The notes under the pieces were generated by a model. That model was not told the DNA's origin and did no database searches. It was given only the letters and a program-made list of their open reading frames with translations. Source: Symbiodinium natans (Eukaryota; Sar; Dinophyceae; Suessiales; Symbiodiniaceae). From it: a stretch of 64,000 nt of DNA. The translations under genes and the position numbers were made by a program. Below are positions 9,838-21,262 of this stretch, in pieces (positions within the stretch are counted from its first letter, which is position 1; every line of letters starts with the position of its first letter). The stretch is from the NCBI GenBank assembly GCA_905221605.1, contig CAJNDS010002641.1, positions 269,405-333,404 of the forward strand, in the 5' to 3' direction.

Positions 9838-12033
9838 GTGCTTAGGGTCTTTTTTCGCTGAAAGAGTGTCTTGCGGTTTTGGGAGGTCCTGGGTTTAGGG
9901 CTTACGCCCTGAGGATTTGCGACGCAGCCTGGCATCTGCGGCGCGGAACATAAAGTTTGGGGTTTCCAAGTGTAAGGTCCGCAGCCTTGAGGGTTTTGAA
10001 GGTTTGCCCTGTCTTTGCACAGGTAATTAGGTAACGTTTAGCCCGTAATTTACCCACTTGCCCCGCGTCCGTCTTTTGGGGCCGAGCGCTGAGCGCCTGC
10101 CTTGCCAGGAGAACGAAGCATGGACAGCACTTGATGAACGATCTGGGCATGAGCATGAATCACGGGCGACGATGAGCTCAGATGTCAGATCTTTTGCTGT
10201 CCCTTGGCTGCCCCAGTCGCCGCTTCTCACTTGTTCTTTGCTCGGCTAGGCGTCCTTTTGTTTTGTTTGAATTTAGGCTTTCGGTGGTGCGAGTCCCCCC
10301 CCCCCCACCCCCATTGTATACAACTGCTGCAAGCGCTTTTTGGTGACCCCAAGGTTCCATTCAAGCTGCACCGGGAGACTTCCCCTGTAAGTCTTTGTAT
10401 ATAGACAATGTTCGTGGCGGATCCTTGCAATCCCAAAGCCTGCCTTCCCATTTGTTGTCGTGGCGGTTGCGTTATCCTAAGAGGTCCAACCTCGACTTTG
10501 TGGGCACTTGGCCCACCTTTTGCCAGGGATCAGCCTCATCCTTCCAGCTGCCAGTTGGAACGGTTGCTTTACTCCTACCAAGGCTGTGTAATACAGCTCA
10601 TAGATCCTAAATCCCAGCTGGCGGCAGTCCTGTGTGGCATTTGCCCACGCACGACCACATATTCCTCGGCCTGCTGACACGCAGCAGCGCTCCCAGCATG
10701 CCGCCATCGCTCCACGCAGAAAGGGTGTGCGTCTGGATCAGCCCTTCGCACTCCTAGCCCTAGTGGTCCAGGCTCATAACACTGTCACGCAGATGTTTTC
10801 TAATTGGCGTCTTTCTTTGGGGATTCTTTTAAATGGGATTCTGTTCTATGTGTTTCCAAAGTTCGTGACCCTTGCAAATCCCAAGGATTCAGTTAGTTCA
10901 GGGCAACCCTGAGTGGAGCTGTTTGGTGATGTCCTTTGAAACTTTCGCCCCTGGCACAAAGCCATGGCATGTTTTCGGGTCCAACAGCAAGGAAGCTACA
11001 TGCAGCTTCCTGGCCCCTGTCACAGTTGTGAGGGAGACATGGGGCTGGGCCTCCCACCTCTGGAGCACTCGCTACGAGCCCGTGAAGAGCTCGCGGTGCA
11101 GAGGGCTTTCCCAGTCAATACCAACCAGGGTGTTTGTCAACGGGCACAGGGTCATTGTGTAAGGTGAGTTGCCAGCATTGTCGAGTTATTGTGGTCAGCT
11201 GAGAACCCTATTGTATTGAGCCTTAGCCGTTCAAGACTTTGCTGTGAGCCCTAACCCGAAACTCTAGCCTGGATCCCGCGAAATCCTTTGAGACAACCAT
11301 CCCCCAGTAAACTACCTACCTCGCCCTTGGTAGGGTCTTTGAAGAGGTTCCACCGCCATTTTTGACAAATCCCACAGAAACAGTTTGTCCCCTCGCTTGT
11401 ACAGCCAACTGTGGCCCGACCTCCACTTCTCACGTTTTCGACGGAGAGAAAAGCCTTCTGTCGCGTGAGGTAGCTTACTTGCTTGAATGCAACAGACCGC
11501 ACCATCCCAGAGACGCGTGTGATGCATGGAGAAGTGCAAAAGATGCATGGAGAAGTGCAAAAGAACCGTGAAGCCAGAAGGCCTAACGCCTGAAATTCCG
11601 AAGAATCCCCAAGATCCTCAAGCCTGGAAAACCCTGGAAGGCCCCCCCAACACCCCGAACCCCCCAAGACCCCAACAGCCTAAACGTCACTGCAGGAGCC
11701 GCTATCTATGTCTCGTGTGATGATGGCAGAGGTTTGTGCTGCCAGCACATTTTGTGAGCACTTGTGCTCGTGCGATGAAAGCGTCCGCTCCTGTGCAGTG
11801 CATCCGTTGCACAGTGCACCCTCGCCTGTACGAGGAATACTGTCCACGCTAGCAGTGCATGTGCTGGAGGGGTATCCCATGCCCGTACAGTTTGTTTGTA
11901 CACATGGTCGATTTGCCGTTTGCCTCGCTTGACCTGCCGAATCTGTGAGGAGCCCCTCGGCAGTCTAGCCGATCGTCCATTGCAGGCACGCGGGGAGGGG
12001 TGCGGGGGGGAAAGACATACTGCGCTTTGGGGG
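9838..12033. other. No recognisable gene
   Basis: Sequence downstream of the PUF gene with many short ATG/GTG frames on both strands, none with a motif I recognise. One AG-bounded stretch near 10110-10165 stays open but has no family resemblance. Runs of C occur at 10297-10307. A direct repeat of ATGCATGGAGAAGTGCAAAA lies at 11521-11563. Confidence 0.5.
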
Positions 12034-12615
12034 ATGAGGCTGGCTCGGCTCGCTCCGGCACTTATTGCGACGATGTGCGCCGCAGCCGCAATTTCTTGCA
12101 GCGTTATCGAACACACATCCTTTAGTGTCACAGCCCTCACGTGGCTAAAAGGGGTGCTATCGGACATGGCCTTACTCGTGGCGCTTGTCGCGGCTTGGGC
12201 TGCCAGCCTGGCGGCTGCCTCTAGCTGCGCCGATGAGAGTGCCGTCATTCAACTTGGAGAGCTTTCTCGGACGCGCAAGTCAAGCGTGCCGCCGAATGCG
12301 CGGGGTGGTCGCATGTCTTCCATGGGGTCTGGCCCGGCATGCGTGGAAGACGGTTACATCAGCAGCTCGCTGGAGGCGTCCTTCGCGCAAGACCCACTGG
12401 AGCTTACCAAAGATAACGAGACTCTTTGCAAGGCCTTGGGGGCTGAGGGTGCATTGTGGATCGACATGAACATGAATGCAGCCGTGGCGACGGACGGTTT
12501 GAAAGATCCCTTCTCGAAGTTCTGCAGGTGCCTCGGCTATCTTACAAAGCAGGCTGTGCTGTTCAGGTTCGGTTCTGCGTTTCTTCGTGCAGAACTACTG
12601 CAGCTACTGCAGTAG
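12034..12615 (+). CDS. Hypothetical small membrane or secreted protein (weak)
   Basis: The ATG at 12034 opens a 193-residue frame. It begins with a basic start and hydrophobic stretch (MRLARLAPALIATMCAAAA), has a second hydrophobic block (ALLVALVAAWAASLAAA, about residues 50-66), then a polar region. The open frame continues upstream to 11896 without another ATG. I do not recognise a family, and the opposite strand is also open over part of it, as is common in GC-rich DNA. It could be a genuine signal-peptide protein or a chance ORF. Confidence 0.22.
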   Translation: MRLARLAPALIATMCAAAAISCSVIEHTSFSVTALTWLKGVLSDMALLVALVAAWAASLAAASSCADESAVIQLGELSRTRKSSVPPNARGGRMSSMGSGPACVEDGYISSSLEASFAQDPLELTKDNETLCKALGAEGALWIDMNMNAAVATDGLKDPFSKFCRCLGYLTKQAVLFRFGSAFLRAELLQLLQ

Positions 12616-12814
12616 CGGGAACGGGGTCAATTTTGAACCCGGACAAGTGGAACGCTGAAAAGTGTCATTTTGGAAAAGGCTGATGTCAAAACCTGCATCC
12701 TTGCAGTGATTTTGCTGAGGTGCTAGGTCTCATTTCGATGCTTCTTCTGAAGTGTTGTTTGCTATGCGGATTTTTCTGAGGTGAATTTTCTAACATGGTT
12801 TTTCTAACGCTGCT

Positions 12815-13040
12815 GGAAAAAGCCGCGGTGTTTCTAAAGTTCTTTTTCCAAGGCGGCGGCTAGAACAACCGCTGTTTTTTTCCAAAGCGGCGGCTAGAAA
12901 TAACAGCCGATGGGTTTTCAGGTTTTTCTAAAGTGTTTTTTCTACGATGCTGGGCAGAGCAACCGCTACTTTTTCAATAAGGCGTCGGCGAGAGGCCGCA
13001 CTAGAACAACCGCCGCGGCTTTTTCTAAGGAGGCGGCTAG
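12815..13040. repeat. Degenerate repeats of TTTTTCTAAAG / GGCGGCTAGAACAACCGC
   Basis: Four or five diverged units pair a T-rich string (TTTTTCTAA or TTTTTCCAA) with GGCGGCTAGA and ACAACCGC. The GCGG and CCGC ends make local inverted repeats. No ORF of note. Confidence 0.6.
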
Positions 13041-13365
13041 AGCCCTGCATGGGTCCCAAAGTGTCAAAACCCCGAAGCCCGAAACCCTAAATCTAGCGGA
13101 GTGTTGTGACTTTTCGTTTTAAGGGTCTTGGTACTGAGGAGGTTAAAGGGTCTCAAGATCGGAGAGCGGAAGATCAGAAGTTTGGCTTCGGGTTGTTCCG
13201 GGATTCCAAGTTCTTCATTTGAGTGGGCCGTGGGCGTCTTCACGCTTCTCCAGTGGCTGCTGCTCGGATCGTGCTGTTTCCACGCGGGGGGACATAAGGG
13301 GCGCACCTCCCGACCCGCCCGCCACACATGGTTGTTTTCAAAGTCGTCGTGCGACCTCGCCCCGG

Positions 13366-13416
13366 CTGCAACCCGAAACCCGACATAAAAAGAAAGGATG
13401 TCGGGTTCGGGTGCAG
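13366..13416. other. Strong imperfect hairpin
   Basis: The left arm (13366-13386) and right arm (13398-13416) are reverse complements over 19 pairs with two bulged A residues on the left. The loop is 11 nt and purine-rich (AAAAAGAAAGG). Core arms are ACCCGACAT / ATGTCGGGT. It could be a transcript hairpin or a decayed short inverted repeat; nothing indicates a known RNA family. Confidence 0.6.
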
Positions 13417-13903
13417 TCCCGCCCAGCTCGCGCGACGTGAAATAAAACCGCGTGTGACATGGGGGTTGGGAGGGGGGAGGGGGGGGGGGGCGCCCCTCCT
13501 GTCCCTGGGCGCCACAGGCAAAAAGAAACAGCGCGCCCGGCCTCCGCGGCAAAAAAGCCTCCACCTTGACAAACGCTCCCGACCTCCACAGCCAAAAGAG
13601 AAGCGTGCAAACATTTCTTTCCTCTGCGACTCCACGACGGGGTGTGGCACAAGTAAAGGTTATTTTAGAACGCGCAAGAAGGAGTCATTTTGGAACGCTC
13701 CAGCATTTAGCATACCACCTGCCAAAAGTGATGGCCGGAAAAGGGGTCATTTTGAAAGGTTTACACCCTAGGCACAGTGCTGAATCCTGTGTTCTGGATC
13801 GGTTCATTCCCAAAATGGCGCCTTTTCCCTAAACATATAGGTGTTCTTTGTAGCAGCTAGCAGCTAGCATGCCGATTCGAGGACAGGTCAGTTGCCGCAA
13901 CAG

Positions 13904-14756
13904 ATCGAACCCCTGGCCGGCATTTTGAGGGACCCGCGAGTGTTCTGCCAATCTGAACATGGACCAATGCTGGGCTCACTTGATTGGTTGGTTCTCGCAG
14001 ACAACATGAGTCACCCACAGCATCCCAATTCCCGACGCATTCTCTTTGATGCTGGCGGATCCCGCTTCGCGACTGCTACAAAGTTCTTTGTCACAAAGTA
14101 TGCGGAGCGTGGGTTGGCTTTTGATGAGGTTTATGTTTGGGAAGTCAAGAAGCAAGACGAAGAGTCGTATTGGAATGGTACAGCGGCTGATGTTCGTCAA
14201 GTTTGGGAACCCAGACTCACCTTCTACAACGGTGTGCCCGTGACAGCTGACCCGAATTCAGCGAACAACCCGGTGACCAGGATTCATGAGATGTGTGGTC
14301 CTGACGACTTCTGTGCCTTCAAGCTTGATATTGATACCCCTGAAGTTGAGCTACCGTTGGCGCAGCAACTTATCCAAAATCCCGGACACTTGAAAGAGAC
14401 TTGGTCGTTCTGTGTGAAATCATGTTTCTTTCATTGTCATAGTGACGAGTCTTAGTGCAGGCTTAAGCTAGGCGGAACCACGGCACGCAACCATGTGTTA
14501 CAACTTGCAACGCACGCCTAAGGGAAACCTACAACATGAAAAACAAGTGTTGAGAACACCATAGAACACCCCTTCCACATAACATTTGCAGTAGTTTGCG
14601 TGCGTTGTTGAGCAGCAGGAGTTCTTCTTCGAGCACCACGTGCATGGGCTTATGCAGCAGTGGTGGGGTAGGCGGGTAAACGGCACCTTTGCAGACAGCT
14701 ACGCATTGTTTAACGCTTTGCGCCGCCAGGGTGTTCGGGCACATTCGTGGATCTAA
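13904..14756 (+). CDS. SAM-methyltransferase-like (FkbM-like) protein, two exons, N-terminus missing
   Basis: Exon 1 (13904-14395) opens after an AG acceptor with IEPLAGILRDPRVFC. It then carries a Rossmann motif-I-like RRILFDAGGSRF, the segment FDEVYVWEVKKQ, and DDFCAFKLDIDTPEVELPL. Exon 2 (14619-14756) encodes EFFFEHHVHGLMQQWWG and ends NALRRQGVRAHSWI before TAA. Joined after LK with a GA-AG intron of 223 bp the frame is continuous, giving about 209 residues. The arrangement DAG...KLDID...FEHHV...RAHSWV matches a plant/algal family of methyltransferase-like proteins as I remember it; catalytic activity and substrate are unknown. The N-terminal exon(s) must lie upstream and were not found. 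Without splicing, exon 1 would read on to a stop at 14455. Confidence 0.7.
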
Positions 14757-14974
14757 GAAGCGCAAGGAGATGCGGGTTGGGAAGTCGCCTGCCGCCTTTC
14801 ACTTTCCTCTTTTGGCACCAGGCGACCTTTAATCATGAGTGGTTCATGAATCCTTTTTGACAGCTGCCCTGAACTCCGAAGCGAGTGTGACACTATTACT
14901 CGTCATCCAAATGACGACGAGTTTCGCGTGCACCTGTGCAGAAGGCATCAGCGGCTGTCCCTCTGTTTGCCTGT

Positions 14975-15211
14975 AGTGTGAGTGCGAGTGCGAATGTGAG
15001 TGCGAATGTGAGTGTGATGGTCAGTGCGAGTGTGTGTGTGTGAGAGAGAGTGAGTGAGTGAGTGAGTGAGTGAGTGAGTGAGTGAGTGAGTGAGTGAGTG
15101 AGTGAGTGAGTGTGTGTTTGTGTGAGTGTGTGAGTGCGTGTGTGACTCTGAGTCTGCTTCTGTGTCTGTGTCTGTGTCTGTGTCTCTGTGTGTGTGTGTG
15201 TGTGTGTGTGT
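14975..15211. repeat. GAGT/GT microsatellite
   Basis: A GTGAGTGCGA-type lead-in passes into about 16 perfect GAGT units (15046-15110), then TCTGTG and GT runs to 15211. The cysteine/valine ORFs here are products of the repeat. Confidence 0.9.
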
Positions 15212-15385
15212 GCGTTTTCTCTTCAGAAAGTGCAGCAGTAATCCTGGTAGCTGGTTTCTGAATCGCCCTCCGCCCAGGGGCCTAGCCAGAGATCATTCGT
15301 CCGAAGTCGTAGTGACCCCAGAAGCATGCAATGCGTTCTAAAAGTGGTCGGAGTGCGTTCCCCAAACTCCCAGAAATGAAGAATG

Positions 15386-15851
15386 ATGTTCTTCAGCCCT
15401 CAGTTTGATGGAGGCTCGGTGCGTCTGCTGGGCGACGTTCGCAATGGCATGGGCGCAGCTCCGGCTGTCTCAGGTGGGTGCTCCTCCTAAACATTCAACC
15501 TGACCATTTGTTTCCAAAACGGGTTCATGCGTCACCCGCTGTGGTCCTCAAGAGCGGTCTGGGCATAAAAGTGTTCACTTTTGCATTGTGCTCGTCTCTC
15601 GGTTCTACCTTTTCATGTCTCCACCCGCCGAGATGATCATTGAATTGTAGAACCTTCTTTGACAGATTAAGGTGTTCCTTCCTGATGGAAAATTCGTCTG
15701 TTTTGACACTCCAGACGTCGATGTGGTGGGTGATACGCATTCTGCTACGTACTGCCGAAAACATGGAGCCTCTTACGCCTTCTGCACAGCGGCCGCAGGA
15801 TTGTGGTGTGAAGAAAGTCAGGAGCAAGTGGCGTTCGGCCAATGCGTATAG
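15386..15851 (+). CDS. Candidate two-exon small protein of unknown function
   Basis: A first open piece from ATG 15386 (MFFSPQFDGGSVRLLGDV...) runs to a GTGGGT donor at 15474. A second piece after an AG at 15665 encodes IKVFLPDGKFVCFDTPDVD, then a Cys-containing stretch (YCRKHGASYAFCTAAAGLWC), and stops at TAG 15849-15851. The second piece looks convincingly coding, with four cysteines and a balanced composition. The exact junction is unresolved: the simple GT-AG join makes a stop, so a nearby noncanonical donor would be needed. Not a family I recognise. Confidence 0.4.
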
Positions 15852-18416
15852 CTGGATGCCCGTGCGTGCTGATGCAAGATGTCAACATGAAGCAGCGCCA
15901 TATCGAAAGCGCCTCATACATGCATGCAACGCGGCAGCAATGCTGCTGGCACTTGCGTATAACATACCACACACGGTTTGACACAAGTGCACGTGGTCTG
16001 AGCTGCCAGTCCACTTGCCATGATGTGACAGATACCTGGTTAAAGCTACTTGGGGCTGCTGCGTGCGCCGCCTGTCAAAAAAGGACTACTTCCAGATCCC
16101 CAGAGATGGCGCGCAGTGAGACGGCGTTCTGATTTCAAATCAACAGCACCTTGCAAGGCGCCCTTCTTGTTCTTTACCGTCCTCCCGCTGAAAAGATGCA
16201 CTACTAGCGCACGACATTCTACGTTTCTTGTCGTTTACATTGGCACGCCGTCCGGACATGTGCATTCACGGCAGGGCCTGCTCGCATAATGCCTTAATCT
16301 GTCATGCGTGTCGCTCCTGTGAGACGCATACTCATGCATCTCTCACTAAAAAGACAGCCATCCGCGATTGCAGGTATAAGGTTTAGGCTGCATTTAGTTT
16401 CAGCGTCCGGGTGACCGTTGCAGCTTGCCACAAGTCTGTCTGACTAATATGTTCGTGATGTTTTCTGGGGGTGGTTTTCAATGGCAACTAACCCTTACAT
16501 GAACCCAAAATGTGTGGGGGATTAGGAAGACCGACAGCGGCCAGGAACTTTGAAATATGCTGTGACGGGGGATGCGCGCAATGCCCAAGTGCCACCTTCT
16601 GGGAGTGTAATTTGTTGGTGAGAGACACGTGGACTTTCGTCCGCGTGCCATCTAGACTTGTGCCATAACAAGAAAAGAAGCAGCCCTAAACCTAAAACCC
16701 CCAAAACCCCAAAACCCTATAATCCGAAACCCCAAAAAGCTCCAAGCCCCCATTCACTCCACACCTTCGCCGGCTTTCGGAGGCGCCGTGAGGGAGTCAA
16801 GAGCAGCGACGACAGGCCCACGGGGGTTTAGGGTTTAGGGCTTTGGGTTGCAGGTGTAGGGTCTATTATGGTCTTTTAGCGCGCCAGCCTCTCTCCTAGA
16901 GGGTTGTGATTTTAAGGGAGGGCGGAAGGGGGCAGCACACTTGAAAGTTTCCTGAACGCCACAGCTGGGGCTGGGGCGACTTGAGTCGCAAGCCATTCCG
17001 GGCTCTTGGTGACGGCCAGCAAACATGTGATCTCGTGAAAAAAATAGAGCGTTTCACGCCTCCCAGTCAGGATCGACCTTGAACCACATGACCTGTCCAA
17101 GGGCATCACGGCTCCACGGCACAGTGAAGTAAAAAGCTGACAAGCTACAGAGACGCCCATGCAATCTGTTTCCTGTGCACGGCGCTGCCCTGACCGTGGA
17201 CCAACGCGCGGTACTCAAAGCGGTGTGTGCAATGACGGGTGCAATCACTACCATCAGACCTTCTGTGACACGCAGCATGTTGTCGAGTTTCTCTTTCGTA
17301 TCAGCTATCAGGCGCACTGACATTTGAATGACAAGGTGTGCTTGATATCGTATACTGTACTTTGCTGTACTATGTCTTATGTGCTGAGTAACACTGACTA
17401 TACGACAGTGCCGGGATAATGGCATGGTTTACCACAGATGTTCCCCACCCTCACAGTGGGGTTGTTTGAATTGAGACCCCCTGCAGCATCGCTATGTTTC
17501 CCGATTGACATGCCACTTTGAGCTTTACATTGCTGGTCATGCTCTGTTTTGTTTCCGTAAATACTTGATGATGCCCCGCAACCAAAGAATGTTAGGGAGG
17601 GGATGCTCGCGGTAAATGCAGGTTGATGCTTGGCCGTGACAAGGCAAAAAGCCTTGACATAACAGACCTGAGTTTTGAAAGGCAGAACCCCAAGCATAGC
17701 CCCCCCAAGAAAAGAGATTCTGAGTGCCTCCAGGCTGACGTACTTGGTTGCCCGACGTTCAAGGCCTGTAGCGCATCTGCACCGATGCAGTGACATTTGT
17801 GCGACCTGTGTTGCTGCAGCCTGTCGCCTGCGAGGGCAGCAAATTCAGCACGATTTCTGGTCACAAGCCGGGTTCTTGGGCAGACTTTGCTTGATCTCAG
17901 ACGTTTGGGGTGCATGCTTGGCTCATACGAGGGAGGATCTTTTCAAAAGTTTGTGGCGTGTGTATACAATGTTCCTTAAAAATAGATGGGTGAGTGTATA
18001 TGTGGAGTGTCACACTCTACTCGTACGTTTTCTGGTGTTTTAAAGCTATGCGGCCAGAGCTTTCTAAAGCTATACGGCCAGCTTTCCAGATGAATCGCTG
18101 AGCAGTACCAGCTGCGTTATGTGAAAATTACTACTGCTGCCTGCACCTAAACCCAGCAAGCACATCTGGCCCGCTTCCTTAAGGGCTAGGATTGCAAACA
18201 AGGTCATGAACCCTGAAGGCCTTAAGCACATCCGGAAACTATAAAAGCCGAGGGCATGCTGGCGGACTACGTGCATGGCACCGTGCAGTGGGCGATGAAG
18301 CATACATCTTGCATATCAGAGTATGGCGATGTGATAAGCACACGACGGGCACGAGATGGCAGCGTGGTCCCCCATGCCGCTTCCACCAACCCGCCCGACA
18401 TGCTTTCATTCACCTG
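15852..18416. other. No recognisable gene; contains one telomere-type pair
   Basis: Only short unrelated frames. The minus-strand frame 17425-17054 ends in a polar peptide but shows no family motif. CCCTAAA/CCCCAAAA-type repeats lie at 16683-16735 and GGGTTTAGGGTTTAGGG at 16826-16842. They flank about 90 bp that holds an AG|G...GG-bounded stretch which might be a small exon. Confidence 0.5.
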
Positions 18417-18700
18417 AAAGGGCTTACGCGAACCACTCTTCGCGTGGACTTCTGCTCCGCCCGTGACGCGCCCTGCCCGGGGGAGTCTCGCCCCGTGAAC
18501 ACGAGCCTGGCCCACCTGGACTTCGTGCTGTACCGGTCCTGGGGCGTGCGCGTGGTCGAGGTGGACGAGTCGCAGCACGACCACATGCCCCATGCAGGCC
18601 TGCGAGACCGCACGCATGCTGAACGTCGCGGCGCAGCACGTGCAGCGCTCGCCGGGGATTCAAATGCGCTTTGCAGGGTCTCAAACTATCTGTCCTTGAT
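18417..18700 (+). pseudogene. PD-(D/E)XK (DUF559/Vsr-like) nuclease fragment with frame change
   Basis: A GC-rich stretch encodes LAHLDFVLYRSWGVRVVEVD, then ESQHDHMPHA. The frame changes by about 4 nt at 18596-18600, and CETARMLNVAAQHVQR follows. The pattern D-F-x-L...V-V-E-V-D-E-x-Q-H...C-E-x-x-R-M resembles the catalytic region of DUF559/Vsr-type PD-(D/E)XK nucleases and similar proteins of algae and their large DNA viruses. Upstream CysProGly-rich sequence (CSARDAPCPGESRP) is consistent with a preceding zinc-binding part. No start or complete C-terminus is visible, so this is a decayed fragment or an exon with misread borders. Confidence 0.45.
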
Positions 18701-19314
18701 CCTGCAGCAAATGCAGCCGTGAGCTTCATTGATAGCGCGCTGCTCCCGAAATACTGACCTTATCTGAACTTTTGATAAGGCCCGATACCCAAGTATGAAG
18801 ATGACCAGTTCAATATGAGAGGGCCCTTGAGAGCAAAGTAAGTTGATTTGTGCTTTTGGAACCTTGAACTTTGTAGAAGTTCCTCTACGTTGCTATGTTT
18901 ATGCTCGTCCTCTCTCTATGGTCACATTCCTGGCTGAGGCTGGTTCCTGAGCGCGCAGGCCAGTCGTGACACCTGCGGCAACAAAGCTGCTGCACCAAAA
19001 CGCGCTCCGCCTTGTCCATCGCCTCATGCTCAACCAGCAATCGCAAATCATTCGGTCTTTTCCTTTTCACAGCAACCAGAGACCAGTCAACGACACATTG
19101 CCAAAGTAGAGAACAAGGTCAGAGGCTAGGAGGCCAAGGCTTCCAAAGCATTTGCAAGAGAAAGGGCTTTGCATGTAAGCACGCTTTGCTGACGCCTGCA
19201 GAATTTTGGCTTAGTGCTCTTGTTACGTACACCGAACCGCGACCATGAACCTGCACTGGTGCCTGGGCGTGCATTGGCAATGCAGAAGAGCAGACAGGCT
19301 TAGGTTATATACGG

Positions 19315-19840
19315 TTGCGCCCGGCACCCCCTTCTTCCCTTCGACCCCCTTCGCCTCACCTCCTCGCGATCCTCCCCCCCCCCCGCTACCCTCTCTACCC
19401 TCTCCTTGTGATTCAACAAGATGTAATTGTAGCCCCTATAGGGAACGACAAATTCGTGGCTTCAGATTATCACCAAATGTGCCAATTATTGGATTGCAGG
19501 TCTTATAGCACTGTCGTGCCTGCGGCTCCGCACCGGCCGGCTCACCGCCGCGCCGGCGCACCATCGCACTGGCCGGGGCATCCCGGCGCACACGAAGACC
19601 GGCGCGTGCGAACCAGCGCACACGAACAATGCGCACACGAACCGGCGCACGCGAGCCGGTGCGCGTGAATGGGCGCACCACCGCACAGGCGGCGAAGCCG
19701 GCGCAGGCGCAGGGGCAGCGGGGGCACGGGCCGCGCGGCCAGCGCAGGCGGCGAAGGGAGGTATATGCGCGCACGGCCAGTGCGGGCGGGGGGCGGCAGG
19801 GGGGCAAGGGGCAGGGCCGGGGGGGGAGGGCTGGCATGTT
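19315..19840. repeat. GC-rich degenerate repeat block upstream of the fucosyltransferase-like ORF
   Basis: Pyrimidine-rich sequence (19345-19410) is followed by short CCGGCGCAC/CGAACC units in both orientations (19520-19700) and a GCAGGCGG/GGGGC run to 19830. Long frames on both strands here are compositional. Confidence 0.6.
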
Positions 19841-19960
19841 GCTTTAGTTTCCTTTTGCTGTGAAGTCAGCCATACTTCTGCAGAGTTCTGTGCAGACCCA
19901 TACTGTACTGCGAAGCCCATTGTTCACCTCAAAGACATCAACTCTATCCGTCAACAGCCA

Positions 19961-20989
19961 AACCCCAAGCCGCGCCCTTTTGCGAGGCGCCTTTTGCTCG
20001 CTGGCTGGGCTCTGCTGGCGTGCCAAGGTGCAACATGCACCTTGGAGGACGACGTCGCCATGCTGCAGATGCAGACGAAGGAAGAGGAGGTCACTCATCG
20101 CTTTGAGTGGTGCAAGGAGGCTGAAGTCGTGCCATACGTGCAGAGGTCTCCTTCCCAAGAGTCCCCAGCATTTCGCATACAACTCTTGCCTGGAAGTGGA
20201 GCATGCTCCTCACTGTTGGGAGTTCTCGCCTCAGTCATGTATGCACAGAAACGAGAACGAGCCTATTTCCTGGATGAAAGTGAGACGAGGTTGAAAGGCA
20301 GTCACCCCAGCTGGTATTTACGGTACTTTCAGCCCATTGGATCGTCAGAGCCGCTATCACCCTTTGAGGACATGCCCATCAGCTCGAAGGAGGTGCGTAA
20401 GTTTGCGGGCATGCCGCAGCTTACCATAGGCTCAGAGACCATGTGGCGAGTGAACATGAAACGGACATTTCTGCGCAGGTACTGGCAGTTCCTACCCAGC
20501 GTGCGGCAGGAGGTCTGTGGCAACGTCCGCCAGCTGGGGCTACCACAAAGGTTTTTTTCCATCATGGTGAGGAGAGGCGACAAGATCACAGTTGAAAACC
20601 GAAGTGCAGTACCGTTAGAGCATTATATCGACACGCTCCAGTCCTTCCAGGGTATAAGCGACATTCGTGATGTCTTCGTCGGCACAGATGACTGCTCGGT
20701 TCTGGAGGAGTTGCGGGGCATGGCTCCCAGCCTGACATTCCATGATTTCTGCTACATTCAGAATGCGCATGGTTGGGACCTGAAAAAGGATGTTACGCAT
20801 GACTTGGACAGCCACTTCTTGAAGTTTTTTGCTGAGCTCACAGTGATGTCTGCTTCCGACATCTTCATCGGAGATCGCGCCAGCAATGTGTTCAACTGGG
20901 TTCTCTACATGCGCCGGTCAGACTCCAGGAATGCAACTGTGTTCAACGTGAGAGACTATCCGTATGGGAGTGTCGGTCTTGGCATCTGA
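19961..20989 (+). CDS. Secreted/Golgi fucosyltransferase-like protein (GT23-like)
   Basis: Single open frame. The first 40 codons are the dispersed leader cassette (PKPRPFARRLLLAGWALL, then ACQGATCTLEDDVAMLQMQ), a good signal peptide. No in-frame ATG is visible nearby, so the true start is probably in an upstream exon. The body has the basic-loop motif FSIMVRRGDKITVENRS followed by PLEHYI, then DIRDVFVGTDD, and near the end DIFIGDRASNVFNWVLYMRR. These correspond in order to the GDP-fucose-binding basic loop and the C-terminal motifs of alpha-1,6-fucosyltransferase-like enzymes (FUT8/GT23, related to O-fucosyltransferases). The likely role is transfer of fucose to glycoprotein glycans in the secretory pathway; acceptor unknown. 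Stop TGA at 20987. No internal break. Confidence 0.72.
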   Translation, partial: NPKPRPFARRLLLAGWALLACQGATCTLEDDVAMLQMQTKEEEVTHRFEWCKEAEVVPYVQRSPSQESPAFRIQLLPGSGACSSLLGVLASVMYAQKRERAYFLDESETRLKGSHPSWYLRYFQPIGSSEPLSPFEDMPISSKEVRKFAGMPQLTIGSETMWRVNMKRTFLRRYWQFLPSVRQEVCGNVRQLGLPQRFFSIMVRRGDKITVENRSAVPLEHYIDTLQSFQGISDIRDVFVGTDDCSVLEELRGMAPSLTFHDFCYIQNAHGWDLKKDVTHDLDSHFLKFFAELTVMSASDIFIGDRASNVFNWVLYMRRSDSRNATVFNVRDYPYGSVGLGI

Positions 20990-21262
20990 ATCGTAAGCTG
21001 CTCAAAGCATTGAGCTCCAACTGACCCCAAGGGCGTTGGCAAAGCTCGATCCTGCAACAGGTTTTAAACCAACCCTCCTGCCTGCTTCTTTACACAGAGA
21101 GCACACACGGCTGCCTTCACCGAAGTGTGTTGCAGCGTTCTCTGTTGTCCTACCAGCCCTTCACGAGACATGAAGACGCATTTGGGCATCATGAGCACTA
21201 AGAGCCTATAGAGCCGTTAGATCAGACATATTGTACAATCTCCAATTAACTAAGTACCTCAC
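20990..21262. other. 3' flank of the fucosyltransferase-like ORF
   Basis: No ORF or repeat recognised. It probably contains the 3' UTR. Confidence 0.5.

Noticed and set aside
11706-12248. 180-codon minus-strand ORF with Ala-rich helix
   Set aside because: No family resemblance, and it overlaps an equally plausible plus-strand frame; composition explains both.
15126-15341. Ser/Val/Cys ORF over the GAGT/GT microsatellite
   Set aside because: Repeat translation.
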